Source of the DNA: Burkholderiaceae bacterium 16
GTDB taxonomy: Bacteria > Pseudomonadota > Gammaproteobacteria > Burkholderiales > Burkholderiaceae
DNA: 64,000 bases
NCBI GenBank assembly: GCA_000955785.1
Contig: JYOD01000040.1
Location: forward strand, 1 to 64,000
Direction of reading: 5' to 3'
Positions 29,555-38,233 of this stretch are shown piece after piece. Numbering within the stretch: the first letter of the stretch is position 1; each line of letters starts with the position of its first letter. Below the pieces are notes generated by a model. It searched no databases. It worked only from the letters and a program-made list of their open reading frames with translations, and was not told the origin of the DNA. Position numbers and translations under genes: made by a program.

Positions 29555-30418
29555 ATGCTCTACCCCGAACTGTTCAAATCGCTGGAAGCGGTACGTTGGC
29601 ACATGGACAAGGACATCCCCTGGGATTCCTTCGACCCGAGCCTGCTCACGGACGACCAGGCCAAGACGATCCGCATGAATGCCATCACGGAATGGTCGGC
29701 CCTGCCCGCCACCGAGATGTTCCTGCGCGACAACCGCCACGATTCCGACTTTTCGGCATTCATGAGCATCTGGTTCTTTGAAGAGCAGAAGCATTCGCTG
29801 GTGTTGATGGAATACCTGCGCCGCTTCCGCCCGGACCTGGTGCCGACCGAGGAAGAACTGCACGCCGTGCGCTTCGAGTTCGACCCGGCCCCGCCGCTGG
29901 AAACGCTGATGCTGCATTTCTGCGGCGAGATCCGCCTGAACCACTGGTACCGCCGTGCCGCCGAATGGCACACCGAGCCGGTGATCAAGCAGATCTACCG
30001 CACCCTGTCGCAGGACGAAGCCCGCCACGGTGGCGCCTACCTGCGCTACATGAAGAAGTACCTGAACCAGTTCGGCGACAGCGCCCGCTCGGCCTTCGCC
30101 AAGATCGGCGTGCTGATGGCCTCCGCCCGCCGCACCGAAAAGCCGCTGCACCCGACCAACCTGCACGTCAACAAGGCGCTGTTCCCCAACGACACCGTGC
30201 AATCGCGCCTGCCGGATCCGGACTGGCTCGAGCACTGGCTCGACGAGCAGATCCGCTTTGACGAAGGCTGGGAGAAGAAGGTGATCGAGCGGATTCTGCA
30301 CAATATGTCGCTGTTGTTCGAGCGCACGTTTGAGACGGTGCAGGATTTGAACCGGTATCGGAAGGAGTTGAATGCAAAGTTGCAGGCGGCTGGGGGTGCG
30401 CAGCCGGCGCAGGCTTGA
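29555..30418 (+). CDS. Ferritin-like di-iron protein (desaturase/oxygenase-like)
   Basis: This 287-residue all-helical protein has two carboxylate-bridged di-iron motifs: FFEEQKHS (about 75-82) and SQDEARHGG (about 151-159), plus Glu residues in TEWSALPATEMF and FCGEIRLNH. That is the E-x-x-H doublet of the ferritin/acyl-ACP desaturase superfamily. Function is unknown; a hydroxylase or oxygenase is possible. The start fits the ribosome site AAAGG. It is monocistronic and ends in an intrinsic terminator. Confidence 0.82.
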   Translation: MLYPELFKSLEAVRWHMDKDIPWDSFDPSLLTDDQAKTIRMNAITEWSALPATEMFLRDNRHDSDFSAFMSIWFFEEQKHSLVLMEYLRRFRPDLVPTEEELHAVRFEFDPAPPLETLMLHFCGEIRLNHWYRRAAEWHTEPVIKQIYRTLSQDEARHGGAYLRYMKKYLNQFGDSARSAFAKIGVLMASARRTEKPLHPTNLHVNKALFPNDTVQSRLPDPDWLEHWLDEQIRFDEGWEKKVIERILHNMSLLFERTFETVQDLNRYRKELNAKLQAAGGAQPAQA

Positions 30419-30457
30419 TTCAGGTTTGGTTATTTGAGCTGCCTTCGGCGGAACGGG

Positions 30458-30487
30458 CCCCATCGGTTGATGGGGTTTTGTTTTTTT
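30458..30487 (+). terminator. Intrinsic terminator after the ferritin-like gene
   Basis: A 7-bp stem (30458-30464 with 30469-30475) and a GGTT loop are followed by a T-tract interrupted by one G. Confidence 0.9.
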
Positions 30488-30542
30488 GGGGGTTGAGAGG
30501 TTGGTGTGTTGGTGCTGGGCGTTGGGCGATTGGTTTAACTGC

Positions 30543-31275
30543 TTAACTTCAACTTCAACTTCAAAAGCCTAAAGTCAAAAGCAGTTTCACCTCCCCTGCG
30601 GGGAGGCGACCTACTTTCTTGTCTTGCCAAGAAAGTAGGCAAAAAAGCGCGCCGGATGGGGCGACACCCCCTCGGGATCCCATACGGCCTGGTACACCTT
30701 GACGGCTCGCTTCGCATCGCGTACCGGTGTGGCCCGCCCCCACGGGCGCTCCACACGGCTACCAATCGTTGGTTTGCCGGCTCGCTCCTGCGACCGTCCT
30801 CCCCTGTCGCTGGGGTGAGCAAACCAGCGGATCGCAAGTGGCAGCTAGTGCATGAAGGCAGGAGGCAGGAGAAGGAGAAGGAAGTTTGGCGTCTGAAGAG
30901 CAGGAGATTTCGGCGATACGTGGTATCGCCAGATCACCGATTCGGTGTAGCCGTGTGGCGCGCCCCCAAGGGCGGGCCGCACCCCAGCGCGATGCGAAGC
31001 GAGCCGTCAAGGTGTACCAGGCCGTATGGGGCGTCCTCGTCGGCAGGTGAAAAGAGCGGAAAAGAGGGGGCCATGTTTGAGCATCGGCTTAAGGCGATGT
31101 GAGTTTGGCCCCCGGCCGCTCTTTTCGCCTGCCGACGAGGAGGGGGTCGCCCCATCCGGCGCGCTTTTTTGCCTACTTTTTTGGCAAGACAAAAAAGTAG
31201 GTCGCCGCCCCGAAGGGGGTGGTGAAACTGCCTTTGACTTTAAGCCTTTGACGTTGACGTTGACTTTGACGTTAA
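30543..31275. repeat. Gene-free nested palindromic repeat element
   Basis: No credible gene lies in 30419-31306. Outer arms: 30568-30660 (including a palindromic CTACTTTCTTGTCTTGCC stretch) pairs with about 31150-31244. Inner arms: about 30680-30771 pairs with 30948-31030, with mismatches. The loop (30772-30947) is unpaired. Short period-6 repeats flank both ends (30543-30566 and about 31247-31275). A separate 106-bp palindrome (31035-31140) is inserted in the right half. The border sequence recurs at window bases 1-29. Confidence 0.8.
31035..31140. repeat. 106-bp palindromic insertion (MITE-like) nested in the larger repeat
   Basis: About 25-bp terminal inverted arms (cctcgtcggcagg and its complement at the ends) enclose a further near-palindrome, so the whole could fold into one hairpin. 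It interrupts the pairing of the outer element's right arm. No ORF is supported. Confidence 0.7.
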
Positions 31276-31306
31276 GCTTTTGACTTACCCAAGAACAGCC
31301 ACCACC

Positions 31307-31801
31307 ATGTCCACCCCAGCCTTCGAATCCAAGCTAGTCACCACCGACACCCCCAACGACCTGACCGAAAAGCTAGCCGCCCTCCCACGCCCGCTCGTCT
31401 TCACCAACGGCGTCTTCGACATCCTCCACCGCGGCCACGCCACCTACCTCGCGCAAGCCAAAGCCCTCGGCGCCAGCCTGGTAGTGGGCGTCAACAGCGA
31501 CGCCTCCGTCCGCATGCTCGGCAAAGGCGACGACCGCCCCCTCAATCACGAGTCGGACCGCATGGCGCTGATCGCCGCGCTGGCATCCGTGGACCTGGTG
31601 GTGATGTTCCGCGAGCAAACGCCGGTCGAGTTGATCCGGCTGGTGCGCCCGGACATCTACGTCAAGGGCGGCGACTACGACATCGATACGCTGGAAGAAA
31701 CGCGGCTGGTGCGCAGCTGGGGCGGGCAAGCCCATGCCATCGCCTTCCTGCACGACCGCTCCACTACCAAGCTGCTGTCCAAGGTTCGCCAGGGGCAGTA
31801 A
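31307..31801 (+). CDS. rfaE2: D-glycero-beta-D-manno-heptose 1-phosphate adenylyltransferase
   Basis: This 164-residue nucleotidyltransferase activates heptose 1-phosphate with ATP to give ADP-heptose precursors for LPS inner core. The H-x-G-H signature is HRGH (41-44) within FTNGVFDILHRGHATYL, and the second motif lies in the C-terminal DRSTTKLLSKVR. It is the stand-alone C-terminal half of HldE (RfaE domain II). The ATG at 31307 fits the family better than the frame start at 31280. Its 5' flank abuts the palindromic repeat, so its promoter is close to or within that element's edge. Confidence 0.94.
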   Translation: MSTPAFESKLVTTDTPNDLTEKLAALPRPLVFTNGVFDILHRGHATYLAQAKALGASLVVGVNSDASVRMLGKGDDRPLNHESDRMALIAALASVDLVVMFREQTPVELIRLVRPDIYVKGGDYDIDTLEETRLVRSWGGQAHAIAFLHDRSTTKLLSKVRQGQ

Positions 31802-31834
31802 TCCGCCAGTGCCGCCAGTGCCGCCAGCGGCGCA

Positions 31835-32530
31835 TCAGGCGCAGCTGAGCATGTCCTGCACGCCGTAGCGCCGGCGCATCTCGTCAAGCCGCGTACGCAG
31901 CGCCGCGTCGGCATTGCGCACGCGCAGCCACTGGCGCGTGAGCGGATGCGGCGTGTCGCTCAGCACCGCGGTACGCACGCCATGCTCGCGCAGGTTGTCC
32001 AGGAAATGCTCGGCATGCTCGCGCTCCTGGAACAGGCCCAGCGACACCGTATAGGTTTCGGGCGTCCCCGCGCTGACCACCGACACATCGGTGATGTTGC
32101 GCCGGCGCAACTCACCGAGCTTGCGCTGCAGGTTCTCGCGCGTGGTCTGCGGCAGCAGGTGAACCCACCAGCGCGCTTGCTCCTGCCGCTCGAACTGCTC
32201 CACCCGCCAGGCGCCGGCCGGTGCGCCGGCCAGTTCATCGGCCACGCGCCGCACCAGGTCGCCGTTGAAGCCACCGATCTCCACGCAGGCCATGGTGGAC
32301 GCGGCGGCATGCGCGGCCGGCTGAAGCGCCGGCGCGGATGCCGGGCTTGCCCGGTCCTCCCGCGCCATCTGGCGGAACCGTTCCGCGCGAGTCTGCTGGG
32401 CGGCGCGTTCAGGTTCGCGCGCGCTTTCCAGCCAGCCAGCCAGGGGCTGTGGGCCGAACGCGCCCAGCACGGCTGCCAGCAGCAGCGCATTGAGCAGGAC
32501 CAGCAGGATTAACAGGCTTCGTTGGAGCAT
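31835..32530 (-). CDS. SPOR-domain membrane protein
   Basis: This 231-residue protein has an N-terminal membrane helix (LLILLVLLNALLLAAVLGA, about 5-24), a linker rich in Arg, Ala and Pro, and a C-terminal region resembling a SPOR domain (about 125-195, WWVHLLPQTTRENLQRKLGEL and YTVSLGLFQEREHAEHFLDN broken here). The fold match is by pattern and is weaker than for the protein at 2540. It lies 47 bases after coaX on the same strand, so it may be the third gene of birA-coaX-spor. Confidence 0.75.
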   Translation of the reverse strand: MLQRSLLILLVLLNALLLAAVLGAFGPQPLAGWLESAREPERAAQQTRAERFRQMAREDRASPASAPALQPAAHAAASTMACVEIGGFNGDLVRRVADELAGAPAGAWRVEQFERQEQARWWVHLLPQTTRENLQRKLGELRRRNITDVSVVSAGTPETYTVSLGLFQEREHAEHFLDNLREHGVRTAVLSDTPHPLTRQWLRVRNADAALRTRLDEMRRRYGVQDMLSCA

Positions 32531-32577
32531 GGGGGCGATGCAGGGGTAACGAGAGGCTTGGAGAACAATGGCGCAGA

Positions 32578-33429
32578 TCAGTCCACGGTACCCGCCCGGC
32601 TCTGCGAGGCCATCACATGCAGGCCGAGCAGCACGAGATTATCGTGCATCTCGAACGGCATCGAGAGGGCGTTCGCCAGCACATGGCGGGCGCCGCCGGA
32701 CAGCAGGCAGCGTACCGGACCGCGCTCGCCGAGGGCACGCCAGGTGCGCTCCACCGCACCAGCCTGCGCCGCCAGGCAACCGGCGGCAATGGCGTCCCGG
32801 GTGTTGTCGGCCCAGGGTGCGGCCAGCCCGGTGTCGCCGACGCCCAGGGCCGGCAATTGCGCGGTGTTCTGCGCCAGCGCGCCCAGCATCAGGTCCAGGC
32901 CGGGCAGGATCAGCCCGCCCTCGAAACGGTCCTGCGCGCTCACCACGTCGAGTGTGGTGGCGGTGCCGGCGGTGACGATCAGAAGCGCACCCTCCGGCCG
33001 GTAGCACCGCGCGCCGATACTGCCGATCCAGCGGTCGACGCCGAGCTGGGCGGGATCGCGGTAGCCGTTGACCAGGCCGCCGAAGCGCGGGCCCGAGCGT
33101 ACCCAGTTCACACCGGCGCCGGGGCCGAACACGGTGTCCAGCGTGGCTTGCAGGCTGGTGGCGATGGCCGGGCCGGCTACATTGCTGACCCAAACCTGCG
33201 GCTGGGCGCCAGCGGGACCGGCCGCCCGCAGCGACGCCCATTGCGCCACCAGCGTGGCCAGCGCGTCGTGTGCCACGGCGCCGCCGTGCTGCCACGGCGT
33301 GGGCAGCGGCGCCTCGTGCAACACAGCGCCGGACCAGGCGTCTTCGCACCAAGCCCATTTCAGGCGGGTGTTGCCGATATCGATCAGCAGTTGCGGCACG
33401 CGCGGCATGCCGGCGGAGGAAACGCTCAT
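32578..33429 (-). CDS. coaX: Type III pantothenate kinase
   Basis: This 283-residue enzyme phosphorylates pantothenate as the first step of coenzyme A synthesis. It has the type III features: the N-terminal [14 protein letters not shown] phosphate-binding loop and acidic Asp, [11 protein letters not shown] in the middle, and the GTATTLD box. The ATG at 33429 overlaps the birA stop by 4 bases (ATGA), indicating coupled translation. The large frame reading up to 34119 is a shadow of birA. Confidence 0.95.
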   Translation of the reverse strand: MSVSSAGMPRVPQLLIDIGNTRLKWAWCEDAWSGAVLHEAPLPTPWQHGGAVAHDALATLVAQWASLRAAGPAGAQPQVWVSNVAGPAIATSLQATLDTVFGPGAGVNWVRSGPRFGGLVNGYRDPAQLGVDRWIGSIGARCYRPEGALLIVTAGTATTLDVVSAQDRFEGGLILPGLDLMLGALAQNTAQLPALGVGDTGLAAPWADNTRDAIAAGCLAAQAGAVERTWRALGERGPVRCLLSGGARHVLANALSMPFEMHDNLVLLGLHVMASQSRAGTVD

Positions 33430-34292
33430 GCGCCCGCCCCCGGGCCTTCGTCCGCCGGGCGCAGCGAGACTTCGCCGCTGGCGATGCGCTCCAGGCCCAT
33501 CGGCGTTTCCAGCAACAAGTGGCCGTCGCCGTCCACGCCGCGCGCCAGGCCTTCGGCCTGCACGCGGCCGTCGTGCAGCAGGCGCACCGGCTGGTCGCGA
33601 TACGCGTCGCGGGCCGACCAGCGGGCCGCCATCGGCGCGAATCCCTGCGCCAGGAAATCGTCGCGCATCGTCGCCAGCCGGTTCAGCACGGCGGCCAGCA
33701 AGGCGGTGGGATCGCAATCCGGCAGGTATTCGGTCACGCCGGCCAGGCTGCGCCCGAGCGAGGCTTCCATCTGCGCATCGCGCACCAGGTTCAGGCCGAT
33801 GCCAATCACCGCCCAGACGCGCTGCGGCCCTGCCGGCACCGACTCGATCAGGATGCCGGCCAGCTTGCGTCCGTCGATCTGCAGGTCGTTGGGCCATTTC
33901 AGGCCCACGGCACCGCCGAGCCGCGCATCGCAGTCGGCCAGCGCCTCGGCTAGCGCCAGCCCCACCGCCAGGCTCAGCCCGCTGAGCTGCGACGGCGCCA
34001 GCGGCAATGGCATCGCCACCGAGAAGGTCAGCCCGGCCTGGCCCTGCCAGGGACGGCCCTGGCGGCCGCGGCCTGCGGTCTGGCGGTAGGCCAGGCGCAG
34101 CGCGCCGGCCTCGGTCCACGGCGCGGTGCGGCAGGCCTGCGTCAGGTCGGCATTGGTCGAGCCGGTCTCGTCGACGACGTCGAGGGTCCAGCCGCTGGCG
34201 GCACCCGTGAGCGCGGCGCGCAGGCGGTCGGAGTCGATGCGCCAGGCCTGGGATGGCGGGCCGGACGGCGGCAAGGATGGGTCAGCGGACAT
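33426..34292 (-). CDS. birA: Biotin-[acetyl-CoA-carboxylase] ligase
   Basis: This 288-residue enzyme activates biotin and attaches it to the biotin carboxyl carrier protein. It has the catalytic GRGRQGRPW loop (near residue 75), [20 protein letters not shown], and a C-terminal SH3-like domain (about 235-288). There is no N-terminal DNA-binding helix-turn-helix, so it is a monofunctional ligase and not a repressor. The start at 34292 is chosen from the family; the frame is open far upstream. It forms a two-gene unit with coaX, a common arrangement. Confidence 0.95.
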   Translation of the reverse strand: MSADPSLPPSGPPSQAWRIDSDRLRAALTGAASGWTLDVVDETGSTNADLTQACRTAPWTEAGALRLAYRQTAGRGRQGRPWQGQAGLTFSVAMPLPLAPSQLSGLSLAVGLALAEALADCDARLGGAVGLKWPNDLQIDGRKLAGILIESVPAGPQRVWAVIGIGLNLVRDAQMEASLGRSLAGVTEYLPDCDPTALLAAVLNRLATMRDDFLAQGFAPMAARWSARDAYRDQPVRLLHDGRVQAEGLARGVDGDGHLLLETPMGLERIASGEVSLRPADEGPGAGA

Positions 34293-34508
34293 GCGAATCG
34301 GCAGTGGACAGCACAAAGGGCACGAAGGGCGCAAAGGGCACAACGTGCGCAGCGCGTGCAAGAAGCCCGAAAGGTACGGCTTGCATCGGTGGCACAGGCC
34401 GCGCAGCCGGGGCCGCGCGGGGAATCCAGCCCGCATTGTAGCCGCGCGAATCGACCGCCGAGGTGCTCCGGGCGCCCGCTGACCCTGCGGGTGGCATAGA
34501 ATCGGGAC

Positions 34509-35654
34509 TTGCCCATCACTTCCACCCATCCTTTGGAAAGCCTTACCACGCCAGCCATCGAAGTGACGCGCGCGGACGGAGCGGCGACGGTGCGATTGCG
34601 CGGCGACTGGACCGCGCTGGCGCTCTCGGACTGCCACCACGCACGCGGCCTGCGCCATGACTTGCATGCGATTGCCACGGATTCGCACTGGTCGCTGGCC
34701 GGCCTCGGCCGGCTCGACCACATCGGCGCGCAACTGATGTGGCAGGCCTGGGGCGGCAAGCTGCCCGAGCGGCTCGAGGCCAGCGAGGCCCAGCGGCGTG
34801 TGTTCGCGCGCATCGCCGGCCTGCGCCGCGAAAACTGGAAGAAACATATCGTGGACCGGTTCAACCCGGTGACACTGTTCGGTGCCTCGATGCTGTCGAT
34901 GTTCTCGCAGCTCGGCAACGGCGTGACCATGTTGGGCCAGCTGGCCTTCGACCTGCTGCGCCTGGCGCGCGCGCCGCATCGCGGCCCCTGGCGCGAGATC
35001 TCCGCCAACATCTACAACGTCGGCTATAAGGCGCTCGGCATTACCGCGCTGGTGGGCTTCCTGATCGGCATCGTGCTGTCGTACCTGTCCGCCAACCAGT
35101 TGCGCACCTTCGGCGCCAGCATCTTCATCGTCAACATCCTGGGCATGGCGGTGATCCGCGAACTGGGGCCGGTGCTGGCGGCCATCCTGATCGCCGGCCG
35201 CTCGGGCTCGGCCATCACCGCGCAGATCGGCGTGATGCGCGTCACCGAGGAGCTCGACGCCATGCGCGTGATGGGCATCTCGCACGGCTTCCGGCTGATC
35301 ATGCCGCGCGTGATCGCGCTGGCCATCGCCATGCCGCTGCTGGTGGCGTGGACCGACGTGCTGGCGCTGGCCGGCGGCATGCTGGCGGCCAAATTCCAGC
35401 TCGATATCAGCGTGGCCTTCTTCCTGCGCGCGCTGCCCGATGCGGTGCCGGTGGCCAACCTGTGGATGGGGCTGGGCAAGGGCGTGGTGTTCGGCATCCT
35501 GATCGCGATCACCGCCTGCCATTTCGGCTTGCGCATCCAGCCCAATACGCGCAGCCTGGGCGAAGGCACCACCGCCTCGGTGGTGACCTCGATCACCGTG
35601 GTGATCATTGCCGATGCGATCTTCGCCATCCTGTTCAAGGACATCGGACTATGA
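34509..35654 (+). CDS. mlaE: MlaE-family permease with fused N-terminal STAS domain
   Basis: This 381-residue protein has a STAS-like domain (about 15-85, EVTRADGAATVRLRGDWTAL) joined to a MlaE/YrbE membrane core with about five to six helices (about 130-375) and the family motif AAILIAGRSGSAITAQIG. In Escherichia coli the STAS partner MlaB is separate; here it is fused. There is no in-frame ATG before the STAS domain, so a non-ATG start (TTG 34509) is needed. It probably moves phospholipid across the envelope with the downstream ATPase and MCE protein. Confidence 0.92.
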   Translation: MPITSTHPLESLTTPAIEVTRADGAATVRLRGDWTALALSDCHHARGLRHDLHAIATDSHWSLAGLGRLDHIGAQLMWQAWGGKLPERLEASEAQRRVFARIAGLRRENWKKHIVDRFNPVTLFGASMLSMFSQLGNGVTMLGQLAFDLLRLARAPHRGPWREISANIYNVGYKALGITALVGFLIGIVLSYLSANQLRTFGASIFIVNILGMAVIRELGPVLAAILIAGRSGSAITAQIGVMRVTEELDAMRVMGISHGFRLIMPRVIALAIAMPLLVAWTDVLALAGGMLAAKFQLDISVAFFLRALPDAVPVANLWMGLGKGVVFGILIAITACHFGLRIQPNTRSLGEGTTASVVTSITVVIIADAIFAILFKDIGL

Positions 35655-36526
35655 CAACCGCCACCGCTTCCACGACGGCGCAAGCGGCCCGCCCGACCGC
35701 CGTGCCCGGCACTGCGCCAGACACCGCGCGCACCACCGTCATCGAAGTGCGCGACCTCGTCAAGCGCTTTGGCGAGGCGGTCGTGCACGACCACCTGAAC
35801 CTCGATGTCTATCGTGGCGAAGTGCTGTCTATCGTCGGCGGCTCGGGCAGCGGCAAGACCGTGCTGCTGCGCCAGATCGTCGGGCTGGACCGGCCCACCT
35901 CAGGCACCATCCGCGTGTTCGGCGAGGACCTGATGCGGCTCGATGCCGCGCGCCTGCAAGCCCTGCGCAACCGCTGGGGCCTGCAGTTCCAGCGCGGCGC
36001 GCTGTTTTCCGCGCTGTCGGTGATCGACAACATCGCGCTGCCGCTGCGTGAACTTCGCACCCTGCCCGACGATCTCATCTGCCAGGCTTCGCTGCTCAAG
36101 CTGCAGTTGGTGGGGCTGTCCGCCCGCGACGCCGACAAGATGCCGTCCGACCTGTCCGGCGGCATGATCAAGCGCGTGGCGCTGGCCCGCGCGCTGGCCC
36201 TGGAGCCCGAACTGGTGTTCCTGGACGAGCCCACCGCCGGGCTGGATCCGATGGCCTCCGACGACTACGTGGCGCTGATCTGCGAACTGCGCCGCGAACT
36301 GGGCCTGACCGTGGTGATGGTGACCCACGACCTCGACACCCTGGTGGCGCTGTCTGACCGCGTCGCCGTGCTGGCGGACCGCAAGGTGCTGGCAGCGCTG
36401 CCGATACCGGAACTGGTGCATATCGACCACCCGTTCATCCGCGAGTATTTCCTGGGCGAGCGCGGGCAACGCGCCATGCAGGCCCTGGCGGTGGCACCGG
36501 CGGGCCCGCAATCTGGAGAAGCATGA
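35651..36526 (+). CDS. mlaF: MlaF-type ABC transporter ATPase
   Basis: This 291-residue ATPase has Walker A GGSGSGKT (about 62-69), the Q-loop region, signature LSGGM (about 171-175), Walker B LVFLDEP and a switch His in MVTHDLD. The first 28 residues are Ala/Thr-rich and unusual. The ATG overlaps the permease stop by 4 bases (ATGA), so translation is coupled. It powers lipid transport with the STAS-permease and the MCE-domain protein. Confidence 0.95.
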   Translation: MTTATASTTAQAARPTAVPGTAPDTARTTVIEVRDLVKRFGEAVVHDHLNLDVYRGEVLSIVGGSGSGKTVLLRQIVGLDRPTSGTIRVFGEDLMRLDAARLQALRNRWGLQFQRGALFSALSVIDNIALPLRELRTLPDDLICQASLLKLQLVGLSARDADKMPSDLSGGMIKRVALARALALEPELVFLDEPTAGLDPMASDDYVALICELRRELGLTVVMVTHDLDTLVALSDRVAVLADRKVLAALPIPELVHIDHPFIREYFLGERGQRAMQALAVAPAGPQSGEA

Positions 36527-37464
36527 TGGAAAACAAGTCAAACGCCTTCCTTGCGGGCGTTTTTACGATCGGCCTCGCCATCCTGGTGCTGTTCTCGATC
36601 TTCTGGTTCAGCAGCGACCACGCGGTGCGCGTGCCCTACGATCTGATCACCCGCTCCACCGTCAACGGGCTGGGGCCGCAGGCCGACGTCAAGTACCGCG
36701 GGCTGGATGTGGGCAAGGTGGTATCGATTCGCTTCGATCCCGCCGTGCCGGGCCAAATCATCGTGCGCATCAGCGTCAACCAGGACACCCCGATCACCCG
36801 CACCACCTATGCCACGCTCGGCTTCCAGGGCGTGACCGGGATCGGCTATGTGCAGCTCGACGACACCACCGCGCAGGAGGGCGGCACGCCATCGCCCCAC
36901 CTGGCCACCTCCTCCAAGTCGGTGGCGCGCATCACCATGCGGGCCGGCTTCTTCGAAGAGCTGGAAAAGCGCGGCGACAGCTTGCTGACACAGCTCGAAA
37001 CGATCATGGGATCGCTCAATGACATGTTCCAGGCCGACAACCGGCGCGAACTGATGGGCGCGATCCGCTCGGTGCGCAAGACCGCCGACGACTACTCGCA
37101 GCTGGCCAGCTCGCTCGCGCCGGCGGTGCGCCAGCTGCCGCAGGTGACCGAACACCTGAACGCCACGCTGGCCTCGACGCGGCGCCTGACCCAGGAACTG
37201 GCCCGCCCGGACGGCACCGTGCTGCGCACCATTGACCGCGTCGGGCACGACCTGCAGGGCGCCGCCGACTCGATCCAGTCGGCCGCCGGTGGCGTCAGCC
37301 AGGAAACGCTGCCGCAGATCAACGGGCTCGCGCGCGACACACGCCAGACCATGCGCAGCATCGACCGCGCCGCCAGCCAGTTCAACGACAGCCCGCGCAG
37401 CGTGCTGTTCGGCGGCCCGGCCACCATGCCGGGCCCCGGCGAGCCTGGCTTCCAGGCGCCGTGA
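36523..37464 (+). CDS. mlaD: MlaD/MCE-domain lipid-binding protein
   Basis: This 313-residue protein is anchored by one N-terminal membrane helix (about 10-28), followed by a single MCE domain (about 35-120, NGLGPQADVKYRGLDVGKV) and a long predicted helical coil (about 150-270) that may form the tunnel extension. MCE hexamers shuttle lipid in the periplasm. GGAGAAGC lies upstream of ATG 36523 and the start overlaps the ATPase stop. It belongs to a four-gene operon with mlaE, mlaF and the auxiliary lipoprotein. Confidence 0.93.
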   Translation: MMENKSNAFLAGVFTIGLAILVLFSIFWFSSDHAVRVPYDLITRSTVNGLGPQADVKYRGLDVGKVVSIRFDPAVPGQIIVRISVNQDTPITRTTYATLGFQGVTGIGYVQLDDTTAQEGGTPSPHLATSSKSVARITMRAGFFEELEKRGDSLLTQLETIMGSLNDMFQADNRRELMGAIRSVRKTADDYSQLASSLAPAVRQLPQVTEHLNATLASTRRLTQELARPDGTVLRTIDRVGHDLQGAADSIQSAAGGVSQETLPQINGLARDTRQTMRSIDRAASQFNDSPRSVLFGGPATMPGPGEPGFQAP

Positions 37465-37580
37465 GCGGAACAGGAACCGTGATCCCGCGCCCCCAAGCAA
37501 TCGCCGCGCGCCTGGCCCGCCAGGTGCGCACGGCAAACCCTTCGAGCAATCCGAGCCCCACGGGCAAACCGAGGCAATCC

Positions 37581-38222
37581 ATGATGCGCACCGCCCATCT
37601 CCGGCCAGATCGTTCCGGCACCTCCGGCGTTTCCGGCCTGCCGCGCCGGCTTGCCGCCGGCATCGCGCTGGCCGGCCTGCTGCTGGGCGGCTGCGCCCTC
37701 ACGCCCTCCGCGCCCACCGTCACCTACGACCTGGGCCCGCCGGCCGGGGCGGCGCCCGGCGCCACGCCCCTGCCCAGGATGCGCGTGGCGCAAACCGACG
37801 GTCCCACCTGGATGGACGGCAACTCGCTCTTCTATCGCCTGCACTACGCACAGGCCGAGCGCCTGCAGCCCTATGCCACCCAGCGCTGGGTGATGTCGCC
37901 GGTGCGCCTGTTCGACGACCGCCTGCGTGAAGCGGTGGCCTCGCGCGGGGCGCTGACCTGGTTCGGCGATACCGCCACGCCGGCGCTGAAGATCGACATG
38001 CTGGAGTTCGAGCAGGTCTTCGACAGCGCCAGCGCCAGCCGCGGCGTGATCCGGGTGCGTGCCACCGTGTTCCGCAACGGGCTGCGCGGGCAGAAGACCT
38101 TCGTGGTGGCGCAGCCCGCGCCCACGGCCGATGGCGCCGGCGGCGTCAAGGCGCTCGCCACGGGCACCGACGCCGCCATCGCGGCAATCCTCGACTGGGT
38201 GGCCACGCTGCCGCTGCAATAA
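37581..38222 (+). CDS. ABC-type transport auxiliary lipoprotein (PqiC-like)
   Basis: This protein has 213 residues from ATG 37581. It has a signal peptide with lipobox LLLGGC and then the family region (VTYDLGPPAGAAPG ... YATQRWVMSPVRLFDDRLREAV). It is related to the PqiC/YmbA auxiliary lipoproteins that go with MCE systems. The frame is open to a GTG at 37461 overlapping the mlaD stop, but that would put 40 extra residues before the signal sequence, so the later ATG is preferred. It is probably the outer-membrane-facing part of the lipid transporter. Confidence 0.85.
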   Translation: MMRTAHLRPDRSGTSGVSGLPRRLAAGIALAGLLLGGCALTPSAPTVTYDLGPPAGAAPGATPLPRMRVAQTDGPTWMDGNSLFYRLHYAQAERLQPYATQRWVMSPVRLFDDRLREAVASRGALTWFGDTATPALKIDMLEFEQVFDSASASRGVIRVRATVFRNGLRGQKTFVVAQPAPTADGAGGVKALATGTDAAIAAILDWVATLPLQ

Positions 38223-38233
38223 CCCGGTCCCGC

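Noticed and set aside
30656-31102. A 148-codon frame inside the palindromic repeat at 30.5 kb
   Set aside because: Frames of similar length exist on both strands because the sequence is palindromic, and none shows a family or ribosome site. I treat the region as non-coding.
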